Part shown: positions 8,919-18,665 of the stretch, piece after piece
How the letters are laid out: each line of letters opens with the position of its first letter
Position numbering within the stretch: the stretch's first letter is position 1
Origin: a virus
Virus record (IMG/VR): IMGVR_UViG_3300025928_000002
Span: 1 to 58,128 of that record
Reading direction: 5' to 3' (one strand)
Length of the DNA: 58,128 nt
Made by a program: the position numbers and the translations under genes
The notes under the pieces: generated by a model
What the model was told of the DNA's origin: nothing
The model's database searches: none
The model's input: only the letters and a program-made list of their open reading frames with translations

Positions 8919-9446
8919 ATGGCTCAGACTCGTAATAACCTCGGCGGCATCCAGAAGGCGTCGAGCGTCTCGGACTTCAAGAAGAAGCGTGAGCCGGTGG
9001 AGCTGCCCTCCGGCCTGCGCATGGTGCTGAAACCCACATCTCTCTCGGGATTCCTGCAGACCGGCCAGATCCCCAACTCGCTCATGGCAGTGGTCAAGAG
9101 CGCGATGGCCGATAAGACCGGCGAGAATGTCGACGCGATGGCCGCCGACGTCATGTCCGACCCCGAGGGCCTGAAGGACCTGTTCGCCGCGATGGACACG
9201 TTCGTGATCTCGGTCGCCGTGGAACCGCGAGTCTACCCCGCGCCAGATGATGACGAGGAGCGACGAGACGATATCGTCTATGTTGACGAACTCGAGGACG
9301 AGGACAAGATGTTCATCTTCACTCGAGCCATCGGTGGGGCGGGTGGGGCCGAGCCGTTTCGTCAAGAACCTGCCGGCCGTGTGGGCGCTGTTCAACCACG
9401 CAAAGCAGTGGGGGGTACGACCAAGCGAACTCCTCGGGCTAAGTGA
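8919..9446 (+). CDS. Tail assembly chaperone (G)
   Basis: 175 residues, with GGAGG before the ATG at 8919. Located between tail tube and tape measure genes, the universal place for the G/GT chaperone pair that coats the tape measure during tail assembly. The last 33 residues after MFIFTRAIGGAGGA are a low-complexity basic tail, whereas the +1 frame continues a well-structured protein to 9657. That is what a programmed frameshift gives. Confidence 0.7.
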   Translation: MAQTRNNLGGIQKASSVSDFKKKREPVELPSGLRMVLKPTSLSGFLQTGQIPNSLMAVVKSAMADKTGENVDAMAADVMSDPEGLKDLFAAMDTFVISVAVEPRVYPAPDDDEERRDDIVYVDELEDEDKMFIFTRAIGGAGGAEPFRQEPAGRVGAVQPRKAVGGTTKRTPRAK

Positions 9447-9657
9447 GCCTGAGGACGCCTATCTCGCATACTGCCTCGACGAGGCTGTAGCCTACGTTGG
9501 CTCCGCCATCAAGGCTGAGCTTGAGTCTGAGATGTCTGAGGTAGAAGGTCGTGTGAACCAGGAGCGCAGAGCTCAAGCGGTACTGAGTAGATACTTCAAT
9601 AGCGACAATAAGCCCCCCACCGGTCAGTTCGCTGACCCGGCTCTACTCTTCCAGTAG
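9247..9657 (+). CDS. Tail assembly chaperone, T frame reached by +1 frameshift
   Basis: Downstream frame of the chaperone pair. The sensible protein part begins near GRVGPSRFVKNLPAVWALF and runs to DPALLFQ. The ATG at 9247 lies in sequence that is plainly coding in the other frame, so it is not the real start. Fused from 8919 through a shift at 9336-9348 the product would be about 245 residues. The tape measure gene follows after 11 bases. Confidence 0.65.
   Translation: MMTRSDETISSMLTNSRTRTRCSSSLEPSVGRVGPSRFVKNLPAVWALFNHAKQWGVRPSELLGLSEPEDAYLAYCLDEAVAYVGSAIKAELESEMSEVEGRVNQERRAQAVLSRYFNSDNKPPTGQFADPALLFQ
9336..9348 (+). promoter_or_regulatory. Candidate +1 frameshift site
   Basis: In the zero frame this reads GGT GGG GCG GGT GGG GCC. 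Two GGGG runs (9336-9339 and 9345-9348) let a glycine tRNA slip one base forward and re-pair fully. The move from frame G to frame T needs +1 (or -2), not the common -1. Confidence 0.5.
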
Positions 9658-9668
9658 AGGAGGCTCAC

Positions 9669-12488
9669 ATGGCCACGCTGCTCGGATCGGTGTCCGGTCA
9701 GATCAAGATCGATGTGTCTCAGGCGCTAGCCGCCTATGTCGCCGTGCAGCAGGCCAACCGTGACACCATCAACGCGCTCCGGCAGATGAGCTCGACGCTC
9801 AACACAGTCGGTAACGCAATCGGTGTGGTGGGGCTTGGACTGGCGGCCGCGCTCGGATATGCGGCTAAAGAGGCTGCGAACTTCAACGCTCAGATGGACT
9901 ACTTCCAGTCGATCTCGGGCGCGACCGCCAACCAGATGGACCAAATCCGTCAGAAGGCGCTGGCCCTCGACCAGACCACGATGTTCTCGACACAGGACAT
10001 CGCGAACATGTTCGTGGAGTTGGCTAAGGCTGGTGAGGGAACCGATCAGATTGTCGGCGGTGTGGCCGATGCGGTCGTCAATCTGGCGCAAGCAGCTCAG
10101 ATTCCTCTGAACAGCGCTGTCACCACCGTGGTGTCGGTGCTAAATGCATACAACCTATCCGCCTCCCAAGCCGCTGAGGTGTCAGATAGGCTTGCCGGCG
10201 CGGCCAACGCGTCCATTCTTGAGGTCTCCGACCTCGCTACATCGTTGAAGTATGTGTCCGGTGTGGCCGATCAGCTTGGTATCTCCTTCAATGAGACCAC
10301 TACCGCGCTAGACCTGCTAGGTCAGGCGGGTATCAAGGGATCGATGGGCGGCACCGAGCTCCGTCAGATCCTAGTGTCTATCCTGGGCACCACAAAGCCC
10401 GCCGCGGCTGAGCTGAAGCAGCTGGGTATCATCACAAAGGATGGTGCCAACCAGTTCTTCGACGCGAGCGGCAAGGCTAAGTCGCTTAGCGACATCTTCC
10501 AGATTCTTCAGGATCACCTCAGGGGCCTGAACCAAGAGCAACAACTGGCGGCCCTGAAGACGATCTTCAACAACCGCGCACTGTCTGCCGCCGCCATCTT
10601 GACTAAAGCCGGCGCAGACGGATTCAAGCAGATGAACGACGCTATGTCTGGCACGACCGCTGCAGACGTCGCGGCTCAGCGCATGGACAACCTCGCGGGC
10701 GACACCAAGAAGTTGACATCGTCGCTGAAGACGATGGCTATTGAAGCAGGTCAGCCGCTACAGAACTTTCTTCGTCAGGTCGTTCAGGGGCTTACATCCC
10801 TCGTCCACTGGTTCGAGAATCTGTCGCCTGCGACTCAGTCGAACATCATCCACATCTTGGCGATAACTGCGGCTTTCCTCCTCGCTTCAGCCGCCCTCAT
10901 CAAGATAGTCGCTTTCGCCATCAGGTTCGCTGAGACGATGAAGACTCTAGCCACAGTGGCAAAGTTCCTGTGGAGTGTTCTTACCATCGGCGTCAATGTC
11001 ATTAGGGCGCTAAGCGTAGCGTTGATGGCTAATCCCATCGGCTTGATAATCGCTGCTGTGGTCGCCTTGGCTATCGCCTTCTTCATTCTGTATGAGAAGG
11101 TAAAGCCTGTACGTGACTTCTTCAACGCCATCGGGCGAGGTCTCAAGACCGCGTTCGAAGCCACGGTCAACTGGTTCAAGGGTCTGCCCGACTTCTTCGA
11201 GCACGTGTGGGCTGACATCAAGCAGTGGTTTGACGATGGAGTTAACGGCGTCAAGAAGGCCTGGGATGCTGTAGTCAATTTCTTCAAGGGCATCGGCGAA
11301 TCGATTAAGAACGGTATCGTCGGGGCTTATAACGCGGTTATTAATTTCTTTGAGAATCTGCCTGGCCAGGTAGAAAGCTGGATTGACAAGGTAGCTAACT
11401 CGGTAGCCAACTTCTTCCAGAATCTCCCCTACAAACTCGGCTACTGGCTTGGTTACGCCCTTGGTGCATTCATCAAGTGGGAGAGCGATGTCGTTCGCGA
11501 CATCGGCAACTGGCTCCTGAAGATGACCATCAACATGGGCAACTTCTTCCAGTCTCTGCCCGGCAAGCTTGTGAACTGGCTCCGCGAGGCGGCAAACGCG
11601 ATAGCCACATGGATTAACCAGGTCGAGCAAGACGTTGTCGACTGGCTCATCCAGATGGGCAAGGACATCGGCAACTTCTTCATCAACCTACCGGGCAATG
11701 TGTGGAACTGGCTTGTGTCGGTCGCCACCAACATGAAGAGGTTCGAAGATCAGGCCATCAACGATGTGGTGGGCTGGATAGAACGCACCTCAGGCTCTAT
11801 CGCTAACTTCTTCAGCTCCTTGCCGGCGCGCATCGGTGGGTGGCTGACCAGCGCCCTGACCAACATGGTCAACTGGGTTGAGACGATGGTGCAGAAGGCC
11901 AACGATCTTGGACAGCGTGTCCTTGCAGCCATTGGCAACTGGTTTACTCAATTGCCGGGTAACATACGTCAGATCTTCGACAACGCAGTCTCAGCCATCG
12001 AGAATGCGATCTCTGATGCGTTCAACGCAGCAGCTAACTTCGCTGAGGGTCTGTGGAATGGCTTCAAGCATGGCCTTGGTATGCACTCGCCTTCGTACAT
12101 CGAGAAGGCCATGTTCCAGATCACTGACACGATGTACACCGAGACCGACAAGATCTCGGACTATGTGAAACAGATCAATGGCCTGGGCGAGCAGATGATG
12201 GGCTTGAACCCGGCCACCGCAGCGTCTGCCTACAGCTCCATACTGAGCAATAGTCTCGGCAGCCAGATCGCAATGCTTCAGGCGCTCAAGCAACTTACCG
12301 GCAGTAGCTCTACAGCGGGTTATGGCTTCAGTAACTCGTTGTTCCCAGGACAAGTTGGCGTGCTAGGTGGCACGGGAAACACCCCAACTAAAGTACTAGA
12401 GGTCAACGTCTACAACCCAGTGGGCGAGGATTCGGCGACATCTACGACGCAGCAGCTTAGGACCCTAGCCTCGATGGGAGCGTTCTGA
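9669..12488 (+). CDS. Tape measure protein
   Basis: 939 residues, preceded by AGAGGAGG. It sets tail length and lies in the tail lumen. N-terminal part is Ala/Gln-rich and helical; residues about 60-330 resemble the TP901-type tape measure domain (FNAQMDYFQSISGA, STQDIANMFVELAKAG). Two membrane-like segments occur near residues 395-420 and 450-475. From about 490 to 800 a motif of the form NFF..LPG....W repeats about eight times, each roughly 40-45 residues apart, the classic tape-measure repeat. Such a length suggests a tail of roughly 140 nm by the usual 1.5 angstrom per residue. Confidence 0.9.
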   Translation: MATLLGSVSGQIKIDVSQALAAYVAVQQANRDTINALRQMSSTLNTVGNAIGVVGLGLAAALGYAAKEAANFNAQMDYFQSISGATANQMDQIRQKALALDQTTMFSTQDIANMFVELAKAGEGTDQIVGGVADAVVNLAQAAQIPLNSAVTTVVSVLNAYNLSASQAAEVSDRLAGAANASILEVSDLATSLKYVSGVADQLGISFNETTTALDLLGQAGIKGSMGGTELRQILVSILGTTKPAAAELKQLGIITKDGANQFFDASGKAKSLSDIFQILQDHLRGLNQEQQLAALKTIFNNRALSAAAILTKAGADGFKQMNDAMSGTTAADVAAQRMDNLAGDTKKLTSSLKTMAIEAGQPLQNFLRQVVQGLTSLVHWFENLSPATQSNIIHILAITAAFLLASAALIKIVAFAIRFAETMKTLATVAKFLWSVLTIGVNVIRALSVALMANPIGLIIAAVVALAIAFFILYEKVKPVRDFFNAIGRGLKTAFEATVNWFKGLPDFFEHVWADIKQWFDDGVNGVKKAWDAVVNFFKGIGESIKNGIVGAYNAVINFFENLPGQVESWIDKVANSVANFFQNLPYKLGYWLGYALGAFIKWESDVVRDIGNWLLKMTINMGNFFQSLPGKLVNWLREAANAIATWINQVEQDVVDWLIQMGKDIGNFFINLPGNVWNWLVSVATNMKRFEDQAINDVVGWIERTSGSIANFFSSLPARIGGWLTSALTNMVNWVETMVQKANDLGQRVLAAIGNWFTQLPGNIRQIFDNAVSAIENAISDAFNAAANFAEGLWNGFKHGLGMHSPSYIEKAMFQITDTMYTETDKISDYVKQINGLGEQMMGLNPATAASAYSSILSNSLGSQIAMLQALKQLTGSSSTAGYGFSNSLFPGQVGVLGGTGNTPTKVLEVNVYNPVGEDSATSTTQQLRTLASMGAF

Positions 12489-13369
12489 TGACAGCAACAA
12501 CCGCCGAGACGGTCACTGTCGACGGACTCGTGCTTAACACCCTTGCGTACAACATCTCCACACGTGCGGGCAGATACACGACGCCGGACGTAAGAACCAA
12601 GAACGTCGAGCTGCCTGGGCGTCATGGTACTTTGACCGTCAGAAGCAAGAGATTTCAGCAAGGCGTTATAGTGCTCTCGATGTGGGTGAGAGGCGCTAAC
12701 TCCGACGGGTTCATGCCCACCAGCGACCTTCAGTCCCGCATATTCCAGCAGAATCTCGACCTGCTCATGCAAGTGTTCACACGCAAGAGCGGTCTGCTGG
12801 ATGTTAGACAGACGCTGCCGGACGGCAGTGTGCGTCAGTGCTTCGCTGAAGTGCTCGCGGCCATCGACCCACAGAGTAAGTCTACTCGACCGATGGCTGC
12901 TTTCTCGGTCGCATTGACTATTCCTGCTGCGTTCTGGCAGGATCTCAACCCAATCACTTACACGTCGACTGCAGGACTTACCTCCTCTCAGACGTTGACC
13001 CTGAGCCCATTCATCGGAGCCACCGCGCCCATGGACGACCTGGTGTGGACTATCGCCGGCGCGGCCACCAATCCAAAGATCCAGGCGCTTGAGAGTGGCT
13101 CACCGCTCAGCGTCGACACATGGATGCAGTACAACAACACTATACCTGACTTCAAGAGCCTGACGGTGGACTGCAGTTCATGGGGCGTATCTGGTGTGGC
13201 GGGCTTCTCGCCTAGCACAGCTGACGTGAGTCATGCGGGCGCATCGACCTTCATGTCGCTGCAGCCTGGGCCACAGAACACAGCTCCACAGGTCAAGTGG
13301 ACAGCGTCGGGGGTCGACTCGAGCACTCAGCTGACCGTCACCGGTCGTCGCAAGTATGTGACGGTGTGA
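12488..13369 (+). CDS. Distal tail-like protein
   Basis: 293 residues, overlapping the tape measure stop. The N-terminal half carries VDGLVLNTLAYNISTRAG and NVELPGRHGTLTV, the pattern of phage distal tail (Dit-type) proteins, which form the ring between tail tube and baseplate. The C-terminal half is a beta-rich domain (about 165-293) ending in a strand-rich ...LTVTGRRKYVTV. Position directly after the tape measure supports the call. Confidence 0.65.
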   Translation: MTATTAETVTVDGLVLNTLAYNISTRAGRYTTPDVRTKNVELPGRHGTLTVRSKRFQQGVIVLSMWVRGANSDGFMPTSDLQSRIFQQNLDLLMQVFTRKSGLLDVRQTLPDGSVRQCFAEVLAAIDPQSKSTRPMAAFSVALTIPAAFWQDLNPITYTSTAGLTSSQTLTLSPFIGATAPMDDLVWTIAGAATNPKIQALESGSPLSVDTWMQYNNTIPDFKSLTVDCSSWGVSGVAGFSPSTADVSHAGASTFMSLQPGPQNTAPQVKWTASGVDSSTQLTVTGRRKYVTV

Positions 13370-13370
13370 C

Positions 13371-16300
13371 ATGGGCCTCTTCGAGTTTCGCATACTGAAC
13401 CCCTCCACGGGTAAGCCCGACATCGTTCTACCCGACGTCGAGAGTTTCACCCTATCGCCGGCTATGTCGGATGTCGGCACAGTGCAGTTCACCTATCCGA
13501 AGAATGGCCTGAATTACTCTCAGATCCAGAATGATCGTGATCTGTATGTGTTCTTCAATGGCACTGAGGCGCTTAGTCTGAGAAGCACGCTCGAGCAAAG
13601 CCAGGGCGACGACGCCAGCTTGGCGGAGGAGGGCGACCTAAAGGCTTTCAATGGACGCTCCACATTCTCCCACTTCGACCGGGCGGTTGTGTATCCTTCG
13701 GGCTGGCCCGGTTCGACAAATCCGCCCACACAGGCCTACAGCGCCGTGTCTGTGGGTCAGGTGCTCATCGATCTCATACAGAAGGCTCAAGCTCGAGGCA
13801 CGATCCCTGAGATAACCTGGTCCTTCACTGCAACCCACGACTCAGCGGGTAACAGCTGGAGCAACATCACCATCAGCTTCAACGCTCAGACTACTTACCT
13901 GACCTGCTTCCAGACCATGGTGGCATACGCCTTGTGCGACCTGAGGATGGTCGGGTATAGGCTAGACGCATACGTGTTTCAGCAGATGGGCACTGATCAT
14001 ACTACGGTTCAGCCGCCCCTGGTGATGCGCAAGGGTCGGGATCTCACCCAAGCTCAGCAGCAACAGAGTACGATGGGGCTCTCCACCTCTGCTTTAGTGG
14101 CGGGGGACAACAACACGTATGTTGAGGTTAACGACCTCGTGAACCAGAGCATTCGAGGCAGACGAGAGACGGGCTACTCTCAGAGCGGGGTGCAAGACCT
14201 AGGCACCCTAGACGCGGTTGGCATCGCGCTGCTGTCGACCGTCAGCACCGAACTCAAGTCTCGCACTCTGCAGCTCAACTTCGCCGACCCCAAGTGTCCC
14301 GTGCCCACACAAGACTTCGACATCGGCGACTGGACCTATGTCGATCTCAACGACGGTTCGTTGACTCGTCAACGCATCGTCGTATGGAGTGCATCCCTGG
14401 CAAATGATGGCACCCTGACCGGCACTGTCACGTTGGACACTATCTTTCAGGAGAAGATCAACCGTATCAATGGCCGGTTGAATGCCCTACAGAATGGGGT
14501 CGTGCTCGCCGGCGCAAGTAATCCAACGCCCGTGAGTAAGCTACTGTACCCGCCCAAGGTACCCACCGGACTGGTTGTCGGCACAAGTGTGTACCAAGAT
14601 GATCAAGGTCACACTTTCGGGCAAGCCACGATCACTTGGACCGCAGTCACCCAGAACACCAACAACCAGTCGGAGTCCAGCCTGGCTAACTATGCGATAC
14701 GTAGCAAACTGCATGCAAGCGCCGCCTGGAGTCCTGCCACATTGGTCGACCCTGGCCTGACCGCAGCTTACATGTCGCCCTTCGTGCCTAACACAAGCTA
14801 CGACTTCCAGATCTCTGCGATCGACACTCAGGGTAATGTGAGCGGATGGTCAGCTACTGTAACCGTCACGATGTCGGCTGACACCACTGCGCCCAACCAG
14901 CCATCGACCCCCTCTGTGAGCTCTCGGCTCGGTCAACTGAGCGTGGTGTGGGATGGTAAAGACAGCGGTGCGGCGATCATGCCCCCAGACTTCGACCACA
15001 CGAACGTGTATGTATCTGCCTCGGGCTCGGGGTTTACCCCCAGCTCGAGCAACCTGTTCGGCACCATGCGTGTAGGCCAGGCGCTACAGATTCCGGGCAG
15101 TATTCTAAGCTATGGCAGTACATACTTCGTCAAGCTCATCGCAGTCGATAAGAGTGGTAACTTGAGTGCGGCCTCTGCGGCAGGAAGCGCTACTCTCTCT
15201 CAGGTCGTCAGCACTGACCTTGGCATTGGTCAGGTTAGTCTTGGTAACCTCGCCTTCTCCGACATGGGCAATCTGATCGACAACGGCTCGTTCGAGGATC
15301 CCTCCTGGCAGACTATACGTAACGCTGAGTTCGGTGGAACCCATTGGTCGCTTGACTCCACGACTGCATTCGCCGGCACTACCTCGATCCGACACACAGG
15401 TGCGGTCGGGTCAGATGAGACCGTGATTCTAAACTCTGTCACAGCCAAGCAGGGGCAGACGTTTATGGGCGCGGTGGACATCAAGATGGACTCTACGGTG
15501 AACCCGACCATGAGGGTGGCGCTGGGGGTCATCTGGCGAGACCTGTTCAACAACTCTATCGCCTATCAAGATCTCGTGTACAACTGGAATGCACCCTCGA
15601 GTAACGACAGCATCTGGCGAGCCCGAGTCGCTGGGACCGGCGTCACGGCTCCCTACGGCACGGTTAAAGCTGACTTCGTGCTCGCGACAAGCAACCATAC
15701 AGCCGGCAACGTATGGTTCGACAACGTCGAAGTGCGCATGCAGATTGACACCTTGATCGTGGCAGACGCCGCCATCACCAACGCGAAGATCGTCAGTCTC
15801 ACGGCCGACAAGATCACTGCGGGCACAATCAATGCGGGCATCGTGCTCGCGGGTCAGATGGAGACTGCCTCGTCCGGCGGTAGGGTCTTGATCGATGGCC
15901 CTTCAGACACAGTCTACATCTACGACTCGACTGGTGTGGCTATCGGCACATTCGGCGTCAATGGCTTGCAGCTGTTTGTTAACCCTGGTAGCGGCTCATT
16001 GATCATCGATCATGCTGCTGGTTCGACCAAGAGTCCAATTCTAAACTTCACAGCTAACGCCTCTACACCTCCATCAACTCCGTCCCAGATCTACGCTAAC
16101 GTGGCGACATTGCCTCTGGGGGGCGGATTGTTCGGTGAGGAGGAAGGCATTGTCATCAAGTCTGCCTCTCAATCTGATGGTAGTTTTGTACGTATAGTCG
16201 TGGAGAGTGGTATCTCTAACACGGGTACTACTGCCAATGGTGATCTACTCTATAGCGACGGTACCACCGAGACTACCATGATGTCTTGGGGCTCATTTGG

Positions 16301-16616
16301 ACTGAAGGGTTTTAACCCTGGCATGGGGTCTGGTCAAGGGCCGGTGTTGATCTCAAATCAAAGTTCAAGCGGCTATGTGAACTTTGCTACTTTCACATCA
16401 TTGACCTTCGCAGCTGGCCTGGCTGACTATTTCGCCCCCGGCCAATACTCAGGCGCTGTCGCTACATTGGGTAACTGCGGGGCCACTCAGATTCAAGTGC
16501 AGTCGCTTACCTACAACGCGGGCACCGGCCTCACCGACATCCTGATAGCGGCGTGGACTCCCACTGGCGCTCTGTTCGCCGGTACTGGTGTGGTGAACAT
16601 TCTAGCCTGGCAGTGA
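13371..16616 (+). CDS. Large tail tip/baseplate protein with fibronectin-like domains
   Basis: 1081 residues, starting one base after the previous stop. N-terminal third resembles the hub domain of siphovirus tail-associated proteins. Residues about 400-620 hold two fibronectin type III-like repeats (VPTGLVV...ITWTAV; QPSTPSV...LSVVWDGKDSG). Residues about 640-800 look like a carbohydrate-binding sandwich (LIDNGSFEDPSW). Then comes the ITNAKIVSLTADKITAGTI segment common in tail tip proteins, and a Gly/Ser-rich C-terminal domain likely to contact the host surface. Confidence 0.75.
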   Translation: MGLFEFRILNPSTGKPDIVLPDVESFTLSPAMSDVGTVQFTYPKNGLNYSQIQNDRDLYVFFNGTEALSLRSTLEQSQGDDASLAEEGDLKAFNGRSTFSHFDRAVVYPSGWPGSTNPPTQAYSAVSVGQVLIDLIQKAQARGTIPEITWSFTATHDSAGNSWSNITISFNAQTTYLTCFQTMVAYALCDLRMVGYRLDAYVFQQMGTDHTTVQPPLVMRKGRDLTQAQQQQSTMGLSTSALVAGDNNTYVEVNDLVNQSIRGRRETGYSQSGVQDLGTLDAVGIALLSTVSTELKSRTLQLNFADPKCPVPTQDFDIGDWTYVDLNDGSLTRQRIVVWSASLANDGTLTGTVTLDTIFQEKINRINGRLNALQNGVVLAGASNPTPVSKLLYPPKVPTGLVVGTSVYQDDQGHTFGQATITWTAVTQNTNNQSESSLANYAIRSKLHASAAWSPATLVDPGLTAAYMSPFVPNTSYDFQISAIDTQGNVSGWSATVTVTMSADTTAPNQPSTPSVSSRLGQLSVVWDGKDSGAAIMPPDFDHTNVYVSASGSGFTPSSSNLFGTMRVGQALQIPGSILSYGSTYFVKLIAVDKSGNLSAASAAGSATLSQVVSTDLGIGQVSLGNLAFSDMGNLIDNGSFEDPSWQTIRNAEFGGTHWSLDSTTAFAGTTSIRHTGAVGSDETVILNSVTAKQGQTFMGAVDIKMDSTVNPTMRVALGVIWRDLFNNSIAYQDLVYNWNAPSSNDSIWRARVAGTGVTAPYGTVKADFVLATSNHTAGNVWFDNVEVRMQIDTLIVADAAITNAKIVSLTADKITAGTINAGIVLAGQMETASSGGRVLIDGPSDTVYIYDSTGVAIGTFGVNGLQLFVNPGSGSLIIDHAAGSTKSPILNFTANASTPPSTPSQIYANVATLPLGGGLFGEEEGIVIKSASQSDGSFVRIVVESGISNTGTTANGDLLYSDGTTETTMMSWGSFGLKGFNPGMGSGQGPVLISNQSSSGYVNFATFTSLTFAAGLADYFAPGQYSGAVATLGNCGATQIQVQSLTYNAGTGLTDILIAAWTPTGALFAGTGVVNILAWQ

Positions 16617-16670
16617 CCCTACACGGCTGAGGTGATATGATGGCGTTAGGAGTTCAATCCGGAGGATGAT

Positions 16671-16943
16671 ATGGAACCACGATACTCTGTCGACACCAAC
16701 GCGGTGATCGAGAAGCTGAAGAGTCGAATCGCTGATGAGGCGTATAACCGAGCTCTGGCTGAGTCCGCTGTGGATCAGCTGCTCGCCCAGAACATCCAGC
16801 TTCAGGGTCAGCTGAGCGAAGTTCAGCTTGAGAACCGGGAGCTGAAGCAGAACACGGAGCTGGAGATCCAGGAGCTCCGAAGTGAGATTGAGGAGCTTAG
16901 CAAGCCTCAGCATGAATACCAAGTAGTCTCATCGCCTGAGTAG
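16671..16943 (+). CDS. Small coiled-coil protein
   Basis: 90 residues with CCGGAGGATGAT upstream. Almost entirely helical with heptad-like Leu/Ile spacing (LLAQNIQLQGQLSEVQLENRELKQ), so a coiled coil. It opens the lysis region and is preceded by TATGAT at about 16636, a possible -10. Function unknown; similar genes between tail and lysis cassettes are often annotated only as hypothetical. Confidence 0.6.
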   Translation: MEPRYSVDTNAVIEKLKSRIADEAYNRALAESAVDQLLAQNIQLQGQLSEVQLENRELKQNTELEIQELRSEIEELSKPQHEYQVVSSPE

Positions 16944-16952
16944 GAGACCATA

Positions 16953-17255
16953 TTGCTGACCGCCGTGATGAGCAGCCCCATAACCGTCTTAGCGGTGTTG
17001 GCGTCGGTGGTCACTCTAGTTCTCACCGGCGTGTTAGTCCCCAAGCCGGTCGTCGACTTACTGATCAAATCCAAGAATGAAGAGATCGATATGTGGAAGG
17101 GGATCGCAGAAGAGAGAGAGCAGATAAACCGTACAGCTCTAGAGTACGCTAGCAAGTCGTTGGGGGTAAACGAGACCGCTATCAAGGCGCTCGACTCGCT
17201 CGCAGCCGCCGCCCAATCTGGGGATGCTGATGCATCTGCTACGAAGGTTTCTTAA
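16953..17255 (+). CDS. Single-membrane-span protein, possible holin
   Basis: About 100 residues with a TTG start at 16953 (an ATG at 16968 is an alternative). An N-terminal membrane segment (SPITVLAVLASVVTLVLTGV) is followed by a charged helical cytoplasmic part. Position just ahead of the endolysin suggests a holin or holin partner that lets the endolysin reach the wall. One of two membrane proteins in this cassette. Confidence 0.55.
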   Translation: MLTAVMSSPITVLAVLASVVTLVLTGVLVPKPVVDLLIKSKNEEIDMWKGIAEEREQINRTALEYASKSLGVNETAIKALDSLAAAAQSGDADASATKVS

Positions 17256-17256
17256 C

Positions 17257-17499
17257 ATGCTATCACACTACTCGAGAACCAAGGCTCAGGTTGACCAGGG
17301 GATTGAGGAAGCTCGGGTTGAGATGAGCCGAGCTAGGGGCGATGCAACTAGAATGGGCCACCTGAGGGGTCGGGTGGGGCAACTGGCAGATAGGGCTGAA
17401 GTGATACGAGAGAGGAATGGATTCGACGAGTTGATGGAACGTCTAGTCAAACAAGGAGGGACTCGATCCCATGGCGGCACCCACGGTGGTCGAGCTTGA
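17257..17499 (+). CDS. Small helical protein of the lysis region
   Basis: 80 residues from the ATG at 17257 (GAAGG upstream, directly after the previous TAA). Arg/Glu-rich helical protein (QVDQGIEEARVEMSRARGDATR) without membrane segments. Short proteins like this recur in actinophage lysis cassettes; the role is unknown. Its 3' end overlaps the next gene by 29 bases. Confidence 0.55.
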   Translation: MLSHYSRTKAQVDQGIEEARVEMSRARGDATRMGHLRGRVGQLADRAEVIRERNGFDELMERLVKQGGTRSHGGTHGGRA

Positions 17500-17932
17500 T
17501 GCGATACAAGCCGGCACACAAGTAATCTGGTTCGCGGCAACTACGCTTTTCATGGTGTACTGGTCGCTCAACCGGCGGTGGTGGAAGAGCATCTGGGCGA
17601 AGATGTTCATATCTCTAGACATCGCTCTGTGGTTCGTCGATCTGCCGAACTGTCTGCACCAATGGTTCCATTTCAGTATACAGAACACCTTCTTCGCTTA
17701 CTACGACATCCTCACCGTGTGGGGAGTCGCCTTGACGATCTTCTGGCGAGCTGGTATGATCGTGTACATACAGCTGACTCGCGAGAGGCGAGAGGCGGAA
17801 TGGGAGGAAGAGGATGGCGAGATATCCGGGAGCAATCTTCAGAGGGCCGGTGCCGAATCAGGCCTCGGGCGGTATGAGGAGTCATCGACTCTTCGTGCTC
17901 CACATCCAGGAGGGGACGGAAGCGGGAACTGA
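17471..17932 (+). CDS. Holin-like membrane protein
   Basis: 153 residues with AAGGAGGG upstream. Three hydrophobic stretches are visible: about 15-32 (VIWFAATTLFMVYW), 42-58 (KMFISLDIALWFVDL) and 70-100 (FFAYYDILTVWGVALTIFW), followed by a charged soluble tail. This layout and its place directly before the endolysin fit a holin that opens the cytoplasmic membrane at lysis time. The 3' end overlaps the endolysin gene by 119 bases. Confidence 0.65.
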   Translation: MAAPTVVELDAIQAGTQVIWFAATTLFMVYWSLNRRWWKSIWAKMFISLDIALWFVDLPNCLHQWFHFSIQNTFFAYYDILTVWGVALTIFWRAGMIVYIQLTRERREAEWEEEDGEISGSNLQRAGAESGLGRYEESSTLRAPHPGGDGSGN

Positions 17933-18659
17933 CTCCTGGTTCCACAATCCGGCTGCTCAGGTCAGCTCGAACTTCGGCAACCCGCTGGTCGGACGACCCG
18001 ATCAATGGGTGGACACCGATGACCGTGCCTGGGCCCAGATGGCTTACAACGATGTCGCCATCAGCGTCGAGAACGAGGGCAAGAGCGGCGACCGCCTGAA
18101 CGCCAACCAGCTCGAGAACGCCTCTCAGATCCTGGCCTGGGCCCACACCACGCACGGTACCAAGCTGCAGGTCACCGACGATCCCAACGGCGAGGGCGTA
18201 ATCGGCCACGGGCTGCTCGGAGTAGCTGGGGGTGATCACCCCGACTGCCCCGGCTCACCGATCTTGGCCCAGCGGCAGCAGATCGTGGATCGAGCCAAGC
18301 AGATCCTCGGACAGTCGGTCGACCCGACTCCTACGCCGGCGAGCAACGAGCTCGTTGTGGATGGGATGCTCGGCCCGAAAACCATCGCCAAGTGGCAAGA
18401 GGTGATGGGCACCCCGGCCGACGGCATCATCTCCACACCCAGGAGCAACCTGGTGGTGGCCGTGCAGAAGTTCCTCAACGCCCAGATCGGCGCAGGTCTG
18501 GTCGTCGACGGCGCTGGCATCATGCAAGACGGTCGGCGGTACTACACGGTGGCGGCTCTGCAGCGGTACCTCGGTACCACCGACGACGGCATCATGTCAG
18601 TACCCGTCTCACAGGTGGTGATGGCTCTACAGCGCCGCCTGAACCAGAACCGCTTCTGA
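17814..18659 (+). CDS. Endolysin: amidase with two peptidoglycan-binding repeats
   Basis: 281 residues. The N-terminal domain (about 1-165) is an N-acetylmuramoyl-L-alanine amidase of the PGRP/Amidase_2 type: FVLHIQEG, WFHNPAAQVSSNF, AWAQMAYND, IGHGLLG and DHPDCPG hold the zinc-site histidines and cysteine. It cuts the peptide from the glycan in peptidoglycan. The C-terminus (about 180-281) has two repeats of the form VDGxxGxxTxxxWQ...GTxxDGIxS, a cell-wall-binding motif seen in many Streptomyces phage lysins. The start lies within the holin gene, but MARYPGAIFRGPVPNQ is the expected N-terminus of this family. Confidence 0.9.
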   Translation: MARYPGAIFRGPVPNQASGGMRSHRLFVLHIQEGTEAGTDSWFHNPAAQVSSNFGNPLVGRPDQWVDTDDRAWAQMAYNDVAISVENEGKSGDRLNANQLENASQILAWAHTTHGTKLQVTDDPNGEGVIGHGLLGVAGGDHPDCPGSPILAQRQQIVDRAKQILGQSVDPTPTPASNELVVDGMLGPKTIAKWQEVMGTPADGIISTPRSNLVVAVQKFLNAQIGAGLVVDGAGIMQDGRRYYTVAALQRYLGTTDDGIMSVPVSQVVMALQRRLNQNRF

Positions 18660-18665
18660 CGCAAC

